Positions 45,082-56,159 of a DNA stretch of 64,000 bases are shown piece after piece (the stretch's first letter is position 1; the number at the start of each line of letters is the position of its first letter). The position numbers and the translations under genes were made by a program. Origin of the DNA: Plectosphaerella cucumerina (taxonomy: Eukaryota; Ascomycota; Sordariomycetes; Glomerellales; Plectosphaerellaceae); assembly GCA_020746995.1 (NCBI GenBank), contig JAGPXD010000001.1, positions 6,820,001 to 6,884,000 of the forward strand, given 5' to 3'. Below the pieces are notes generated by a model that was not told where the DNA came from, searched no databases, and worked only from the letters and a program-made list of their open reading frames with translations.

Positions 45082-45118
45082 ATGCCGTTCTTCCCCAGCG
45101 CGGACGCTGCCGTCCTGA
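45068..45118 (+). other. Upstream ORF overlapping the hybrid kinase start
   Basis: ATG at 45068 opens a 16-codon ORF (begins MYAARCRSS) in another frame. It ends with TGA at 45116-45118, past the proposed kinase ATG at 45082. A ribosome starting here would bypass the main start, so it could lower translation, unless transcription starts downstream of it. Confidence 0.5.
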
Positions 45119-48100
45119 CGTCGAGCCACCCTCTCCCGCGAACCCGCCCGCAGACACCAGGTCCCATCTTCGACCCCGATGGCTTCTTCAAGCCTGTCAA
45201 ACCTTGGTGCCAGGACACCCACGAGTCCAACTTCCCCCCGAATGCCGAACCATTTGCGACCGTCTCCATCCCCGCGCCGCCAGCGTGTGGATCCGATCGA
45301 TACCTGCGTGCGACGCTGGCCAAGAACGAGCGGTTGCGCCTCTCGATGCTCTGGTACTACACTCGCGACATCCTCAACGAGACAGAGTTCCTGTCAGGCC
45401 TTCAACAAAAAGTGCATCTCGCCAAAGAGTCGACAGAATGGGACTTCGCCATTATTGGTTTCCTCGACGTGAACTACTACACTCGCCTGGCCGCCATCGG
45501 CGTCCCTCTGGGCATCCTCCCTCGCGGCGAGACAATCTGCGCTCACACAATCAATCAGCCGCCAGGTGTATGTGGACTCGCTTTCGCCCCATGGTATCAT
45601 CGGCTCGACTAACATCCCATGGCCAGGACGTCTTTCTGATGCCCAACATGCTCGAGGATTGGAGGTTCAAGGACTCGCCATATGTCGAGTCGGGCAAGCT
45701 CCATGCGTACGCTGGAGCACCGCTTCGGTTGCAGAGCGAGTCTGGGGAGACTGTCGGGCTGGGGTCTCTGTGTGTGGCATCGGGCACGAGTCAAGCACCC
45801 CTGACCAAACCACAGCAGAGAGCCATCGCCCATTTGGCTGACTGGGTTGTCTCTGATCTCGTACAATGCACCAGGGTGAGGCGCCAGCGTGAACGCCGCC
45901 TCATGTCTGAGCGCATCGCTGCCGCGCAGGCGGAAATGGACCTTGGCGTGGGCGAGGAAGAACCCGTCCTCAGCATCCTGAGGGCCACATACCCAGTGGC
46001 GGCCATCAGCCTCAAATCGTCCAAGGCTAAACACCTGGAGGTCGCGGGCAGGCCGCCGCTGCCCCTTGCGGATCTCGAGAATGACGTGGTATGGGAAGAC
46101 ACCGATTACATTGACGAGTTCATCGTTCAGTCCAACTGTCTCGACCTCCCGTCGGACAGGGTCGTGCGGATTCTTTCTGCCAAATTCGAAAGCCCTTCGG
46201 GTCCAAGTATGCTCGTTGTCGCGTCCAACGACTTCCGACTCATCTTCGACGACATTGACCTCTGGTTCGTCCAGACCTGTGCCGGCATCATTTCACAGGC
46301 CTGGCACAAGCGCCTCCTTCATGAGGCCATCAAAGCCAAGGACGAATTCCTCCGCGGATTCTCGCACCAGCTTCGGACACCAATCCATGGCATTCTTGGC
46401 TGCGTCGAGCTGCTAGCCGAGGAGCTCATGGCACGAAACACCCTGGCAGAGGCTGCCTCTACTTCCGCATCAGCGGCCAACTCCGAGACACCATACCTCT
46501 ATCTTGATACCATCAAGACATCGGGGCGCGACCTCATCTCCATCGTCAACAGCATGATCACTCTCAACCGCTGGGCCGAAATTGCGGTTGTGGAAAGGTC
46601 ATGCACAACACACAACCTTCAGGAGCTGGAGGCCGATCTTGCCGAGGAGACAAAGAAGATCTTCTTCGGCGACAGCCGCTATCAGCCTTCTGTCTTCTTC
46701 AGCTGCAAAGCGTCAGCCGGAAGCGACGGCTTCCAGACGAATCACGAGCTTCTCCGAGACAGTCTTCTGCCTCTCGTTGTCAACGCCATCCAGAACACGC
46801 CAGCGGGTGTTGTCACTGTGACCATTTCGCTGGATTCAGACGCGCGAGAGCTCATCGTCGATGTCGAGGACACCGGCAATGGCATCAAGGAGGCGGACCG
46901 CCAACGAATCTTCGATCCATACGAAAAAACTGGCGAACACTCAACCGGCGCTGGACTGGGCTTGACAATCGCCACCAAGTTCGCAGCCCTCCTGCATGGT
47001 TCCGTGGCTCTGGTCTCGTCGACGGTTGGCAGTGGCTGACACTTCAGGGCTACCTTCCGAGAACTTGACTGCGTGCCATCAGCCGCCTCGACGCAAGTGC
47101 TGGCACCCAGGTTCCAAACTCTGCCCTCCAAGTTCCATCAAGTGCCTTCTGCCTCCACCGATGCAGCGTTCCGCTCTGGTCGCCTGGCCACGCTGCTTAC
47201 TCGGCACGGCTTTGAACCTTCGAACACTCTCGACGACTCTTTCGCATTGGTGGACCACATCTCATCTGCGGAAGAACGCCGGCAATACCTCTCCCAGATA
47301 CCCGCTGGGCGTGTCGCGGTCAGCCTTAGTCCGGCATCCGGAGAGAAGGGCCCACGGGGGGAGACGCCAAAGAATCTGGTCTACATTGCATGGCCCTTCT
47401 CGACAGCCGCCATCAACACTGCTCTTGCTGAGGCAGACAAGCGCCTTCTCGAGCTTAGGGCCTCTCTTCCCGCCGAACTTACTACGTCTCCACCCCTCAC
47501 ACCACGAAGGGACGACGCAAGTCTAGAGGTGGTCATCGAGTCTTTGGCCAGGACCGATCTCGGAAAATCACAACCTGCGCAATTGCCCGAGCCACACATT
47601 GCCGTCCCCACCGCAGAAACCACTCCTTCTCCCTCACCAATACCTCAGCCGGTCCCTACCGTGGTCACTGACACACCATCGACTACTCTTCCTATCACAG
47701 CATCGCACCCTACAGCCCTACTCGTCGACGACAACATCATCAACCTTCGATTCATGCAGATGTACTGCGAGAAGAGAAAACTCCCCTACCTTAGCGCCGT
47801 CGACGGCCAGCAAGCCGTCAACATCTATTTGGAGCATCAGAAACGAGCAGCCGCCGGCGACGGTGCCGCCATCCAGTTGGTCCTGATGGACCTCCAGATG
47901 CCAGTCTGCGACGGCCTCGAAGCCACCAGACAGATCCGCTCGCTGGAAACAGAGCATGGCTGGAACCAGAGCACCCTCTACGTGGTCACAGGCCAGGACA
48001 CCCTAGCCGATCGTGACGACTCGAAATCTGCCGGTGCTGATGATTACCTCGTCAAGCCTGTCTCTCTGAAGCTGCTCGACAGGCACATCAAGCAGGGCTT

Positions 48101-48122
48101 TCCGGACTTCACGGGCAAATAG
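45082..48122 (+). CDS. Hybrid histidine kinase with internal in-frame TGA
   Basis: A cytosolic two-component sensor: autophosphorylates a His, then passes phosphate to its own receiver Asp and on to an HPt protein. Exons 45082-45567 and 45627-48122 join across intron 45568-45626 in phase. Domains in order: a GAF-like sensor (about 60-260); the H-box FSHQLRTPIHGIL (His409); an ATPase with N-box (LVVNAIQNTPAGV), G1 (EDTGNGIKEADRQRIF) and G2 (GAGLGLTIATKFAALLHG); a Pro/Ser linker; and a receiver with ALLVDDNIINLRFM, phospho-acceptor Asp917 in LVLMDLQMP, and DDYLVKPVS. TGA at 47037-47039 (codon 633) interrupts the reading frame just after the G2 box, between TVGSG and HFRATF. Both sides are well conserved and in the same frame with no intron that would remove the stop. 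As written, a 632-residue protein without receiver results. The cause is unresolved: sequencing error, recent mutation or readthrough. Confidence 0.8.
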
Positions 48123-49433
48123 TATCTGAACACCATGCAGAGACTGGAAGGCGGGGCGGCGCCCTGGACCACTCTGATTGCTCATTCAGCCTAGTCAAAC
48201 ATGTGGCTCGTCGACAAATTACTATCACAAGACTATCAAAAGCCGGGAAGTCATTTTGAGTCTTATGCATTCGGAGAACCGTCTGGCTTCGTAGCTGCCA
48301 AGGCACGCGACAGACTGACATTGTTAGACTGACTGGACTTGGGATGGGTACACGAAACCTCACTCTGGTTCGGGACAAACTTGCTAGCAGAACCTAGGCT
48401 GACAGTGGCAGATGTGTGGGCATGAATACGAAGTACACGAATGATGAAGCCCGCAAAGATGACGTCCCAGGCTGATCGGTGCTATGAACACAAACTATGC
48501 GATCAAGAGCATCGCAATGAATCAGGTACGCCATCCATGGAAGTGCCCTTAGGGCAGACTAGAGTTGTGCCTCTTTCTGAGTAGATTCTCTGCCCTCTGA
48601 GCTGGGCTATGGCCTCACTGTCTGATTTGCATTTTGGCGGACAGACAGTTTCTGACGTGTTGCAGGGCATCATACCTCCAACGGGACGAGAACGCAAACC
48701 CAAGCTGTGGCCTCTTCCAAATTGGCGACTGAAATCACCTACCTAGACCGAATTATTTGCCCCCGTAGACGTAGAACACACATGACAGCATTATCGTACC
48801 TATGTAAACCTTTCTTTGGATCAACTCGCGAGTCTTTTGCACCCGACGGCATACGTGGCTCTGCCCCAGAAAAGAAATGAAGCTATTCCCAACACGCACG
48901 ACGCCTGAGGGACGCCAGGCTTAGCCCACGGCACCACCCGAGAGCCCTTACCTGTCTCACCTTGACTAGCGGGGACGTCGTTTGAGCCAACGGGCGTTTC
49001 TCGAACCGCATTCATGAGCTGCGACCTGCTCCTATGACTCGGGCGATGCTCAGATCAAGTCCACCCCTGAACTACCGGCATGAGATCAGAGAGCAAATTC
49101 GCAACCTCGACGCATCTCGATGGGAATGGATTTCATTTTCCGAATGATTACCAACCTTCACCTTTGCATCCATGGATTACCAAGCTTGTCACTGTCAAAC
49201 TTGCTGTGCACACGTATGATCCACAGTCTGCCCGAATACATGGGCGGCAGATCGTCCGGGTTGCGCTTACACTTGCCCGAAGCGCGACGGCCCGATCCTC
49301 GGTCAGCACGTCGGGATGACGCAGCAAACATGCATCTGGGTACCTACATTAACAAGACATCCCAAGAGTTTTATACTCCCATATTATCCCATAATCTAGA
49401 CTTGAGCACAAAGTTTAATCAACATCTTTCACA
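48123..49433. other. Intergenic region upstream of the enoyl-reductase-type gene
   Basis: About 1.3 kb in tandem orientation. A few short ORFs have no features. CCTACCTAGA (48738) and GTACCTAC (49340) elements occur. No RNA gene found. Confidence 0.45.
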
Positions 49434-50675
49434 ATGGCAATCCCCTCGCACTGCAACGCCCTGGTCACCAGGAATGGACAACTGAAGAAGGAATCGATCC
49501 CCGTCCCCGAGCCGGCTGAGCACCAGCTCCTCGTTCGTGTCCAGTACACCGCACAGAACCCGACAGATGGTGAGTCGAGCTCCTCCCCGGTAACAAGAAG
49601 CATCCCTGACCAGATCAGTGCAATCCCTTGACCGCAATGCCTTTGGCGATGACGCCGTTCTCGGATGCGACTTTGTGGGAATCGTGGAGAAGACTGGCCC
49701 TGGCGTCTCGCGTGTCAAAGTCGGCGAGCAGGTGGCCGGTCTTATCTGGGGAGGCGAGTTCCCCTCTCAAACTTGATGACCGTCGTTTCTGACATCTGGC
49801 GCAGGAGAGATCAAGGGCCTCGGGGCTTACAGCGAGTACACCCTGGCAGATGAGCGGATCTGTTTCCCGATCCCGAGTGGTGTTTCCCCGGAGCAGAGCG
49901 CGACAGTTCCACTTGCTGCTTGCACTGCACTTCTTGCGTTGTTCTCCAAGGGGTGCCTGGCGATTGAGAAGGGCTCAAAGGAGACAGTCCTCATCTGGGG
50001 CGGAAGTTGTACGTCACCTTCGTGTCTCTAATCTTAATTCACTGACTGACCATCTTGAAGCCAGCGTTGGACAGTTCGCCATCCAGATCGCCAAACATTA
50101 CGGCTTGACCGTGGCTACGACCTGCAGCCGCCGACACCACGACCAAGCCAAGGCGTTCGGCGCAGACCATGTCTTCGACTACAACGATGAGGAAGTCGCC
50201 ACCAAGATCAAGGACGCCACCAATGGAAGCCTCAAGTTCGTCTTCGACACAATCGGCAACGAGTCCTCCTCGTCAACTGCCTCGAAGGCTGTTTCAGGGG
50301 CAGGTGGTATCTTGTGCACCGTCAGGCCCGGCAAGGCTTTCACCGATTCCGTCACGCAGCAAACGAAGGTTACGGATGTTCTGGTGTGGACCGCGTTCTT
50401 GAAGGACCATAGCTATGGCGACTTCCACTGGCCGGTGAGTTCATCATACCAATGCCTTCGTTGATAAGATTGACTGACGATCTTTTCCACAGGCCAACCC
50501 CGACGACCATGCCCTTGCTGCTGCCTTATTTTCCGAGCTTCCGGATCTGCTTACCAAGAGTATTATCAAGCCGAATGCCACGAAGCTCTCGCAGGGCCTT
50601 GAGAGTGTCGACGAAGGGTTCCAGGAGTACAGGGACGGGAGGATCTCTGGCTACAAGCTTGTCTACAAGATTTAA
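49434..50675 (+). CDS. MDR-type zinc-binding dehydrogenase / enoyl-reductase-like protein
   Basis: Medium-chain NADPH-dependent reductase, of the type used as quinone reductase or stand-alone trans-acting enoyl reductase. Five exons keep phase: 49434-49569, 49619-49753, 49805-50008, 50061-50434 and 50493-50675; 343 residues. A GroES-like N-domain (VLGCDFVGIVEKTGPGVSRV) is followed by a Rossmann fold with the AxxGxxGxxxG-like WGGSSVGQFAIQIAKHYGL. The catalytic-zinc ligands of true alcohol dehydrogenases are not evident, which favours the reductase branch. Intron 3 (49754-49804) has a GC-AG border; both flanking exons only fit in frame with this splice. Short proteins like this sit beside polyketide synthases in some clusters, but none is in view. 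Confidence 0.9.
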
Positions 50676-50948
50676 GTCAAGAAATCAAAGTTCGGGCGCG
50701 AACCTTGGAGATGGTATATATAGAACTTCGATCCTCTGCAATACACCTTTAGCTTGGTACAAACGCACTGATGTTGACCTCGACGATTTACTTTGCAGCC
50801 GCTGCACAGAAACAAATACCTTACCCCAGCAAAATATTACATCACATCTGACAAATCGTTCCATTAACGAAAGATCTGAATTCTAAATACCAACATTTCC
50901 TCTAGGGAATCAATAGAGACATGTTGCACTTCAGCTTCAGTCCCCGGC

Positions 50949-52656
50949 CTAACTCCAAGTGAGAAGCAGATCCTTCCACGCAGCATGAACCTGGACCATC
51001 CTTTCGGCATCCGAGACAACTGCGGCCACAAGTCCCACGAGCCCCAAGCCGAGCACAGTTCCTAACTTCCCAAGAGACAGAACGGAACAGCCTTGGGTTC
51101 TGTGAATTTCAAAGTCCGACCACCGGGGGAAGATCGTTCGCAGCCAGTACTTGAACATGGGATCCGGGTAGATGAAGGTGTTCTTCTTCGTCTTCGGGTC
51201 CATCCACCAGCTCTGACAGCCGCTATTGAAGACGAGGTCCTTGAGCTTGCCGTGAACCCAGCGAAGGTCCTTCCGCTGCGCCTCGGGCTTGACCATGATC
51301 CAGTCAGCGGCCGAGGAGCCCTTCAGGACCGGCTGGAGCAGACGGCATGCGTAGTTGATCTGACACTCCGAGTGGAAAATGACCGAATGTTGCCCTGTTG
51401 CGGCGTTGGGTCCGTACAAGATGAAGAAGTTGGGGAATCCAGTGACGACTGTTCCCTTGTATGCCTCGGCGCCGCCGCTGGCGTCCCAGACTTCGTGGAG
51501 GTCGATACCGCCTTGACCCTTGACTTCGATGGGGTAGAGCCACTTCTGCGTGAGGAAGCCGGTCGCGAAGATGATAGCGTCAGCGTCGTACTTAGCGCCT
51601 GTGGCAGTCTCGACATGGTGTGCTCCGATCTTGACGACGTTGTCCTTGGCAAGGTGCATGGATTTGGAGTGGAGCGCGGCGAGGTATGTGGCTGTGTTGA
51701 CGCGTCTCTTGCAGCCGGGCTCGTAGTCAGGCTTGAGAACCTCGCGGTACTTGGCGGGAGCGTCGTTGTTGATGTAGTTGTACGTGGTGTCCCGAATCTT
51801 CTGCCTCATGCGGGCTCCGTCTCTGGTCATGAGGAAAGAGTAGAATACCTTCTCGAGGTCCCATGCTAGGAAGACCCGATAGATTCGTGCGGAAAATGGC
51901 ACATATCTCATGATTCCCTTGAAGAAGGCCGAATAAGTCGGGTTTCCCTGGAGGAGTCAGTAAGGTTCGAACAGCAGTTAATGGGGTTGCACTCACCCTC
52001 TTAGTCCACCAGTGCGCGCTCCTCACAAGCTGGGTGACCTTTCCGCGAGGCCCAACATCCTTGACCAGCTCTGGGACAAACTGAGTTGCCGAGGCGCCGT
52101 TGCCGAGGACGACGATATTCTTGCCTTTGGTCTCGAGAGAGTCGTCCCAACGCGCGCTGTGGAAAATCTTTCCCTGGAACGACTCGGAGCCTTCGATGCT
52201 GGGGACAAAGGGCCGGTCCAAGGTGCCAACAGCGCTGACAACGACAGCTGCCTCCTTGATGAATGTCTCGCCAGTGGACTGGTCCTGGAACGTGCAGATC
52301 CACAGAGATTTGTGAGAATTCCACTGGACCCCAGTGCACATGGTGTTGAAGCGGCAGTGTGGGAGGATGTCGAACTTCCTGGCCACGGAGACGAAATACT
52401 CGTGAAGCTCATCTCGGCCGGGGTACATGCTACTCCAGTCGGGGTTGATGGCGAAGCTGTAAGAGTAGAAGTGGCTGGGGATGTCGCAGGCGCAGGCCGG
52501 GTAGCGATTATGCCACCAGGTGCCGCCAATGTTGTCGGACTTTTCGTACAAAGTGAAGTTGTCGTGGCCAAGGAACCTTTTGAGTTGGACGGCCATGCCC
52601 AAACCTGACACGCCGCCCCCGATGATGATAACTTCCTTGGACCTGGGGAGAGACAT
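50949..52656 (-). CDS. Flavin monooxygenase, Baeyer-Villiger type (2), with C-terminal membrane helix
   Basis: Second FAD/NADPH monooxygenase. Exons 51997-52656 and 50949-51947 join across intron 51948-51996 in phase, 552 residues. FAD fold is VIIIGGGVSGLGMA. The fingerprint FxGxxxHxxxW is exact as FQGKIFHSARW at 160-170. The NADPH fold is IVVLGNGASATQFVPEL, and the late motif is AIIFATGF. The C-terminus adds a hydrophobic helix (LGTVLGLGLVGLVAAVV), absent in monooxygenase 1, suggesting it is tethered to a membrane and acts on lipophilic substrates. A TATATAA box lies about 100 nt upstream on this strand (52755-52761). It is divergent from Zn2Cys6 factor 2. Substrate unknown. Confidence 0.93.
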
Positions 52657-53190
52657 GATGGTCGATGAGTGGACGATGATGTCGTGAGTGAATCAAGAAA
52701 TGTTTGATTCGGTCTACTCAGGCAACACTACGGCAACACTACGATGAAGATGGCTTATATACCATCAACCTATGCATCCTGCTCATGCGGTCAATTTCCC
52801 CATCCTCTTCCCCGGACGGGGGCGGAGGGAGACATTGCCCTTCCGGCGCCTCCACATCCCATTCGCCTCCCTAGTATCAACCAGTCAGACCCAAAAAGGC
52901 GGCCGGCGGTTCGCCTTGCTCCAAGAAAGTGCAAGCGCAAGCGCGGGGAACTACCTGCTCGATGACTGTGTCAGCGTCCGAGAACTTTTTGACTCAGTGG
53001 CGGGGCCGGAAACAGTCAAGCCCACCCGCCAGCTCCATCAGCTCCGATGGCTTGGCGATCAAAACGGTTCCGTCATCTCCAACCGCAGAAGCAGAGCCAG
53101 TATTAGAGGTGGGACTGTCGCATCGTACAAGCCCAACCGCTCACGCCCACAAACCCACCCCTGATCAGACTTCCTTTCGGAGTCTTGACC
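52657..53190. promoter_or_regulatory. Divergent promoter of monooxygenase 2 and Zn2Cys6 factor 2
   Basis: 534 nt between the two start codons. On the monooxygenase side TATATAA at 52755-52761 is about 100 nt before its ATG. Several CGG/CCG words occur (around 52815 and 52905), but I do not call sites. The layout suggests the regulator controls the facing oxygenase. Confidence 0.5.
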
Positions 53191-55642
53191 ATGTCCGCGC
53201 CTGCAACTCGCAACGTACTCGGCAAGAAGGCAGCGAACCGCCCACGGAAGACACGTACCAGGTCAGGATGGTGAGTCAAGCCCCGCCTCGCTTCCTTCTC
53301 CAGCTGTGGGCAATGTCTGGGGTCATGCCGCTAAGCGCCAGTTGTATCGTAGCCTTCCCTGTCGAAGGAGGCGGAAGAAGTGTAAGTGCGGGCTGTTTTC
53401 CCCTTTCCCCTTCCCCGGATTTCGAAAGCAACTGGTCGACTGATGCAAGGGTATCTACAGGCGACGGAAGGCGACCGATTTGTCACTTGTGCGAGACGAG
53501 AGCCGAGATATGCGACTGGGGCTTGAAGGTCTCCTTCCACCCTTCGCGGTCGTTGGAGCTGACGGCCGACGATATTGCCTCGCTTGATGCGGTCAACAGA
53601 GTGAGGAGACAGGCCAAAGACACCGTAGTCCATTTCTCGGTAAGCCCTTTTGGTTCATGCCCTCATTTCTTCTGTGCAGGTGGATACTAAACCCGTCTTT
53701 GCAGGTCGTCGACGAGACAGCCTCCATCACCCGACAGTTCGAAAGCAGCGTCGCAGATGAATCCGCCTCCGAAGAGTCGGAAGAAGAGCAGCTCGACTTT
53801 ACTCTACAGTCTTCCCTCCCAGCGAGTCCAATTGGTTTTGAACAGAATGAGATTGCCGCTGCCCCTGTTGCAGCGATTCCGATCATACCGAGAACCGACC
53901 ATCCACTCACGCCTCAACCTTCGTTGATACTTGACCATGCGGTGACAGCACCCCGAATTGTGGATTTAAACTCCGTACGCCTCGCATATGACGCGCCAAC
54001 GCCAATATTCTCGACAGACGCTGGTCCCGATGCTGCCCCCTTTTCTCTTGGCCTCGCCATCTCGCGTGGCGCTTCTCCCACACACGATATCGCCCAGCCC
54101 GTATCGCAGGGGACTCTTGTCAGTCTCATGTCGGCGTTCATGTGGGAGACGGCAGATTGGTGCGAGACAACCGATTCGGCAAAGCACTTCTCGACTGCCA
54201 GCATCCACTCGATGATGCAGTCCAAGCCCTTCGTCGCCGCCGCCATGTCCCTGGCATCTCGACAAATCGACAACGTCAAAGGGCGTCCCCAGCCGAGAAC
54301 TCTTGAGCTTTACCAATACACGATTGGGCTATTGTTGAGACAGGACCCAAACGATCCCGATCCATCTATTCTTGCGGCTTGCACCCTGCTCTGCGTTTAC
54401 GAAATGATGGGGTCGAGCGTGGTGGAATGGAGAAGGCATCTCAAGGTGCGGAACAATCCCACCATCAGTGGCCGCGTGGCTTGGAATATTCTTGCTAAGA
54501 ATCATCTCATAGGGCTGTGCTGGCTTGTTGAAGATGCACGGATGGAATGGGGACAGCGAGGGCATCGTGAGGTCCTGCTTTTGGGCGTTCGCCCGCATTG
54601 GTATGATGTGAACAGTACCTCAATCACCGTTCCCGCTGACTATTCTCAGATGTTTGGGCCGCCTTCAGCCTTGATCAAACCACCCTCATTCCCACCACCT
54701 CCTGGATCGAGAACGATTCGGTCGAACTTGTCGCCTCAAGAGGGAACCTCGACGACTACTGCAACCTCACAACTCTCATGTTCGCAAGAATTGTCAACCT
54801 TCTCAATGGAACACGAGAATACGAATCAAACAATGATTCAATACTGTATTCTGACAAAGTCAGAGATTCGTGGGCCGGACTTCAACTCTGGCGTCGTTGC
54901 CGCTTGCAGGAAGCACACCCCATCCTGGACACCGAGGCGTCTGGTTCGAACCCATTCCCGACTATAGTCTATACGCGGTCTTCTTCTAGTTTGTTACCAC
55001 GGCCATTAAGTTTCGGTCCAAGTCTGACCGATGTCACAGTATGCGGCAACACCTTCTACCATGCGGCCTGCATTCTCCTCCTTCAGACCGGATTGATCAC
55101 GGAGATCTCTGCTCTTGATCCGCCAGAAGTAGTCAGTTTGTGTCTTCTTTCTCATGATCTCCGGATAGCAAGCTGACCGCAACCTAGCTAGAGCCTGTTT
55201 GGCATGCGATGGAGCTCGGAGGGATCTCCCAGAGCAATCCTTCTCAGTGAGTTTCGCGCTACAAAGGCTGGTGGGTAGGCACTGACAACCAAGCAGTGCC
55301 AACTGGGTGAATCATCTCCAGCCTCTCTACATAGCAGGCCGGGTTTTTACGCGCAGCCCCGGTTCGCCGCCGTATCCAAAAGCCCCTAAAGAGCCATTGG
55401 GGTTGTGGTCGCAGAGTGATGAGAGCATTGGCAGGATGTCGCATGTCAACGTCGGGCCCGTCAATCACTGGTCTCCTCAAAGTGCTGGCTATTCCGATCG
55501 GGAGCCACGAGGAGAAGACGCGGACTTTGCGGCGGAGAAGTTGGTGTTATTGAAGCATCTAGCTCTCATCGAAAGAGAGACTGGCTGGAAGACATCTGAA
55601 CGGGCGAGGGATCTGAGGATGCTTTGGGGATTGGAGAATTAG
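53191..55642 (+). CDS. Zn2Cys6 transcription factor (2)
   Basis: Nuclear zinc-cluster regulator in nine exons with phase kept: 53191-53270, 53353-53381, 53461-53639, 53705-54445, 54513-54600, 54650-54988, 55040-55128, 55188-55246 and 55297-55642; 649 residues. The zinc cluster is assembled from three exons: Cys27, 30, 37, 44, 47 and 54 have exact C-x2-C-x6-C-x6-C-x2-C-x6-C spacing. The 29-nt second exon supplies LPCRRRRKK. Basic residues before it (RPRKTRTR) can act as nuclear signal. The rest matches the regulatory-region type of the family that has EWRRHLKGCAGLL, IVRSCFWAFARIDVWAAF, CGNTFYHAACILLLQTG and NWVNHLQPLYIAGRVF near the C-terminus. It is divergent from monooxygenase 2 across 534 nt. 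Confidence 0.93.
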
Positions 55643-56159
55643 GACTCTCGCTGAAGCAGCGTGGATTGCCTATATGTACCTAGGATTGAACGGGACGGCA
55701 AATCATCTCTATTCCCCATAATTGGAGATATGAGGACAGGCGGTCAAGATGGAACGCGACAACTCTTGGATCAATGTGTTTAAATACCTAGGTGCGCAGC
55801 GTGCATGGTGTGGTCGGTCAATTTGTCTCGAAGTGATTCATCGACATCGTGTGACTGTCTTGCAACCTTCCACCGACGTTCCGAAAGTCGTGGTTGATTA
55901 CGTCTCCCTTTGGGAAACTTGACTGGAACGAATATATGTACTCCCTCCATGGTTACTTCCAGTCTCCACAAACACTACGGCGAATTATGCTGACAGGCTA
56001 GACTTGATTGCAACCCCCAACATCCTATCTCATCTGAAGGACAATACAGTGTGTCGTCGTTTTCTGCTCAAGCAGCAATGCGCGGCCAGCCCATGGAGTC
56101 AAGGCAACGCTTGATAAGTCGCATGTCTTGGACAGAAGCAGGAGGTCTAGAAGACCGGC
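55643..56159. other. Intergenic region between convergent genes
   Basis: About 520 nt between the stops of Zn2Cys6 factor 2 and sugar porter 2. TACCTAGG (55676) and ATACCTAGGTG (55785) are present. No gene seen. Confidence 0.45.

Noticed and set aside
45204..45626. ORF extension in the second frame at the hybrid kinase 5' end
   Set aside because: The GAF-like sequence is in the frame starting at 45082, joined by the intron at 45568-45626.
46990..47100. Intron removing the TGA of the hybrid kinase
   Set aside because: Candidate GT-AG pairs either break the frame, are too short (30-44 nt), or delete the conserved end of the ATPase domain.
54920..54960. GGTTCGAAC word as a possible tRNA T-arm
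   Set aside because: It lies in a coding exon and no cloverleaf can be built around it; no other tRNA signature was found in the window.
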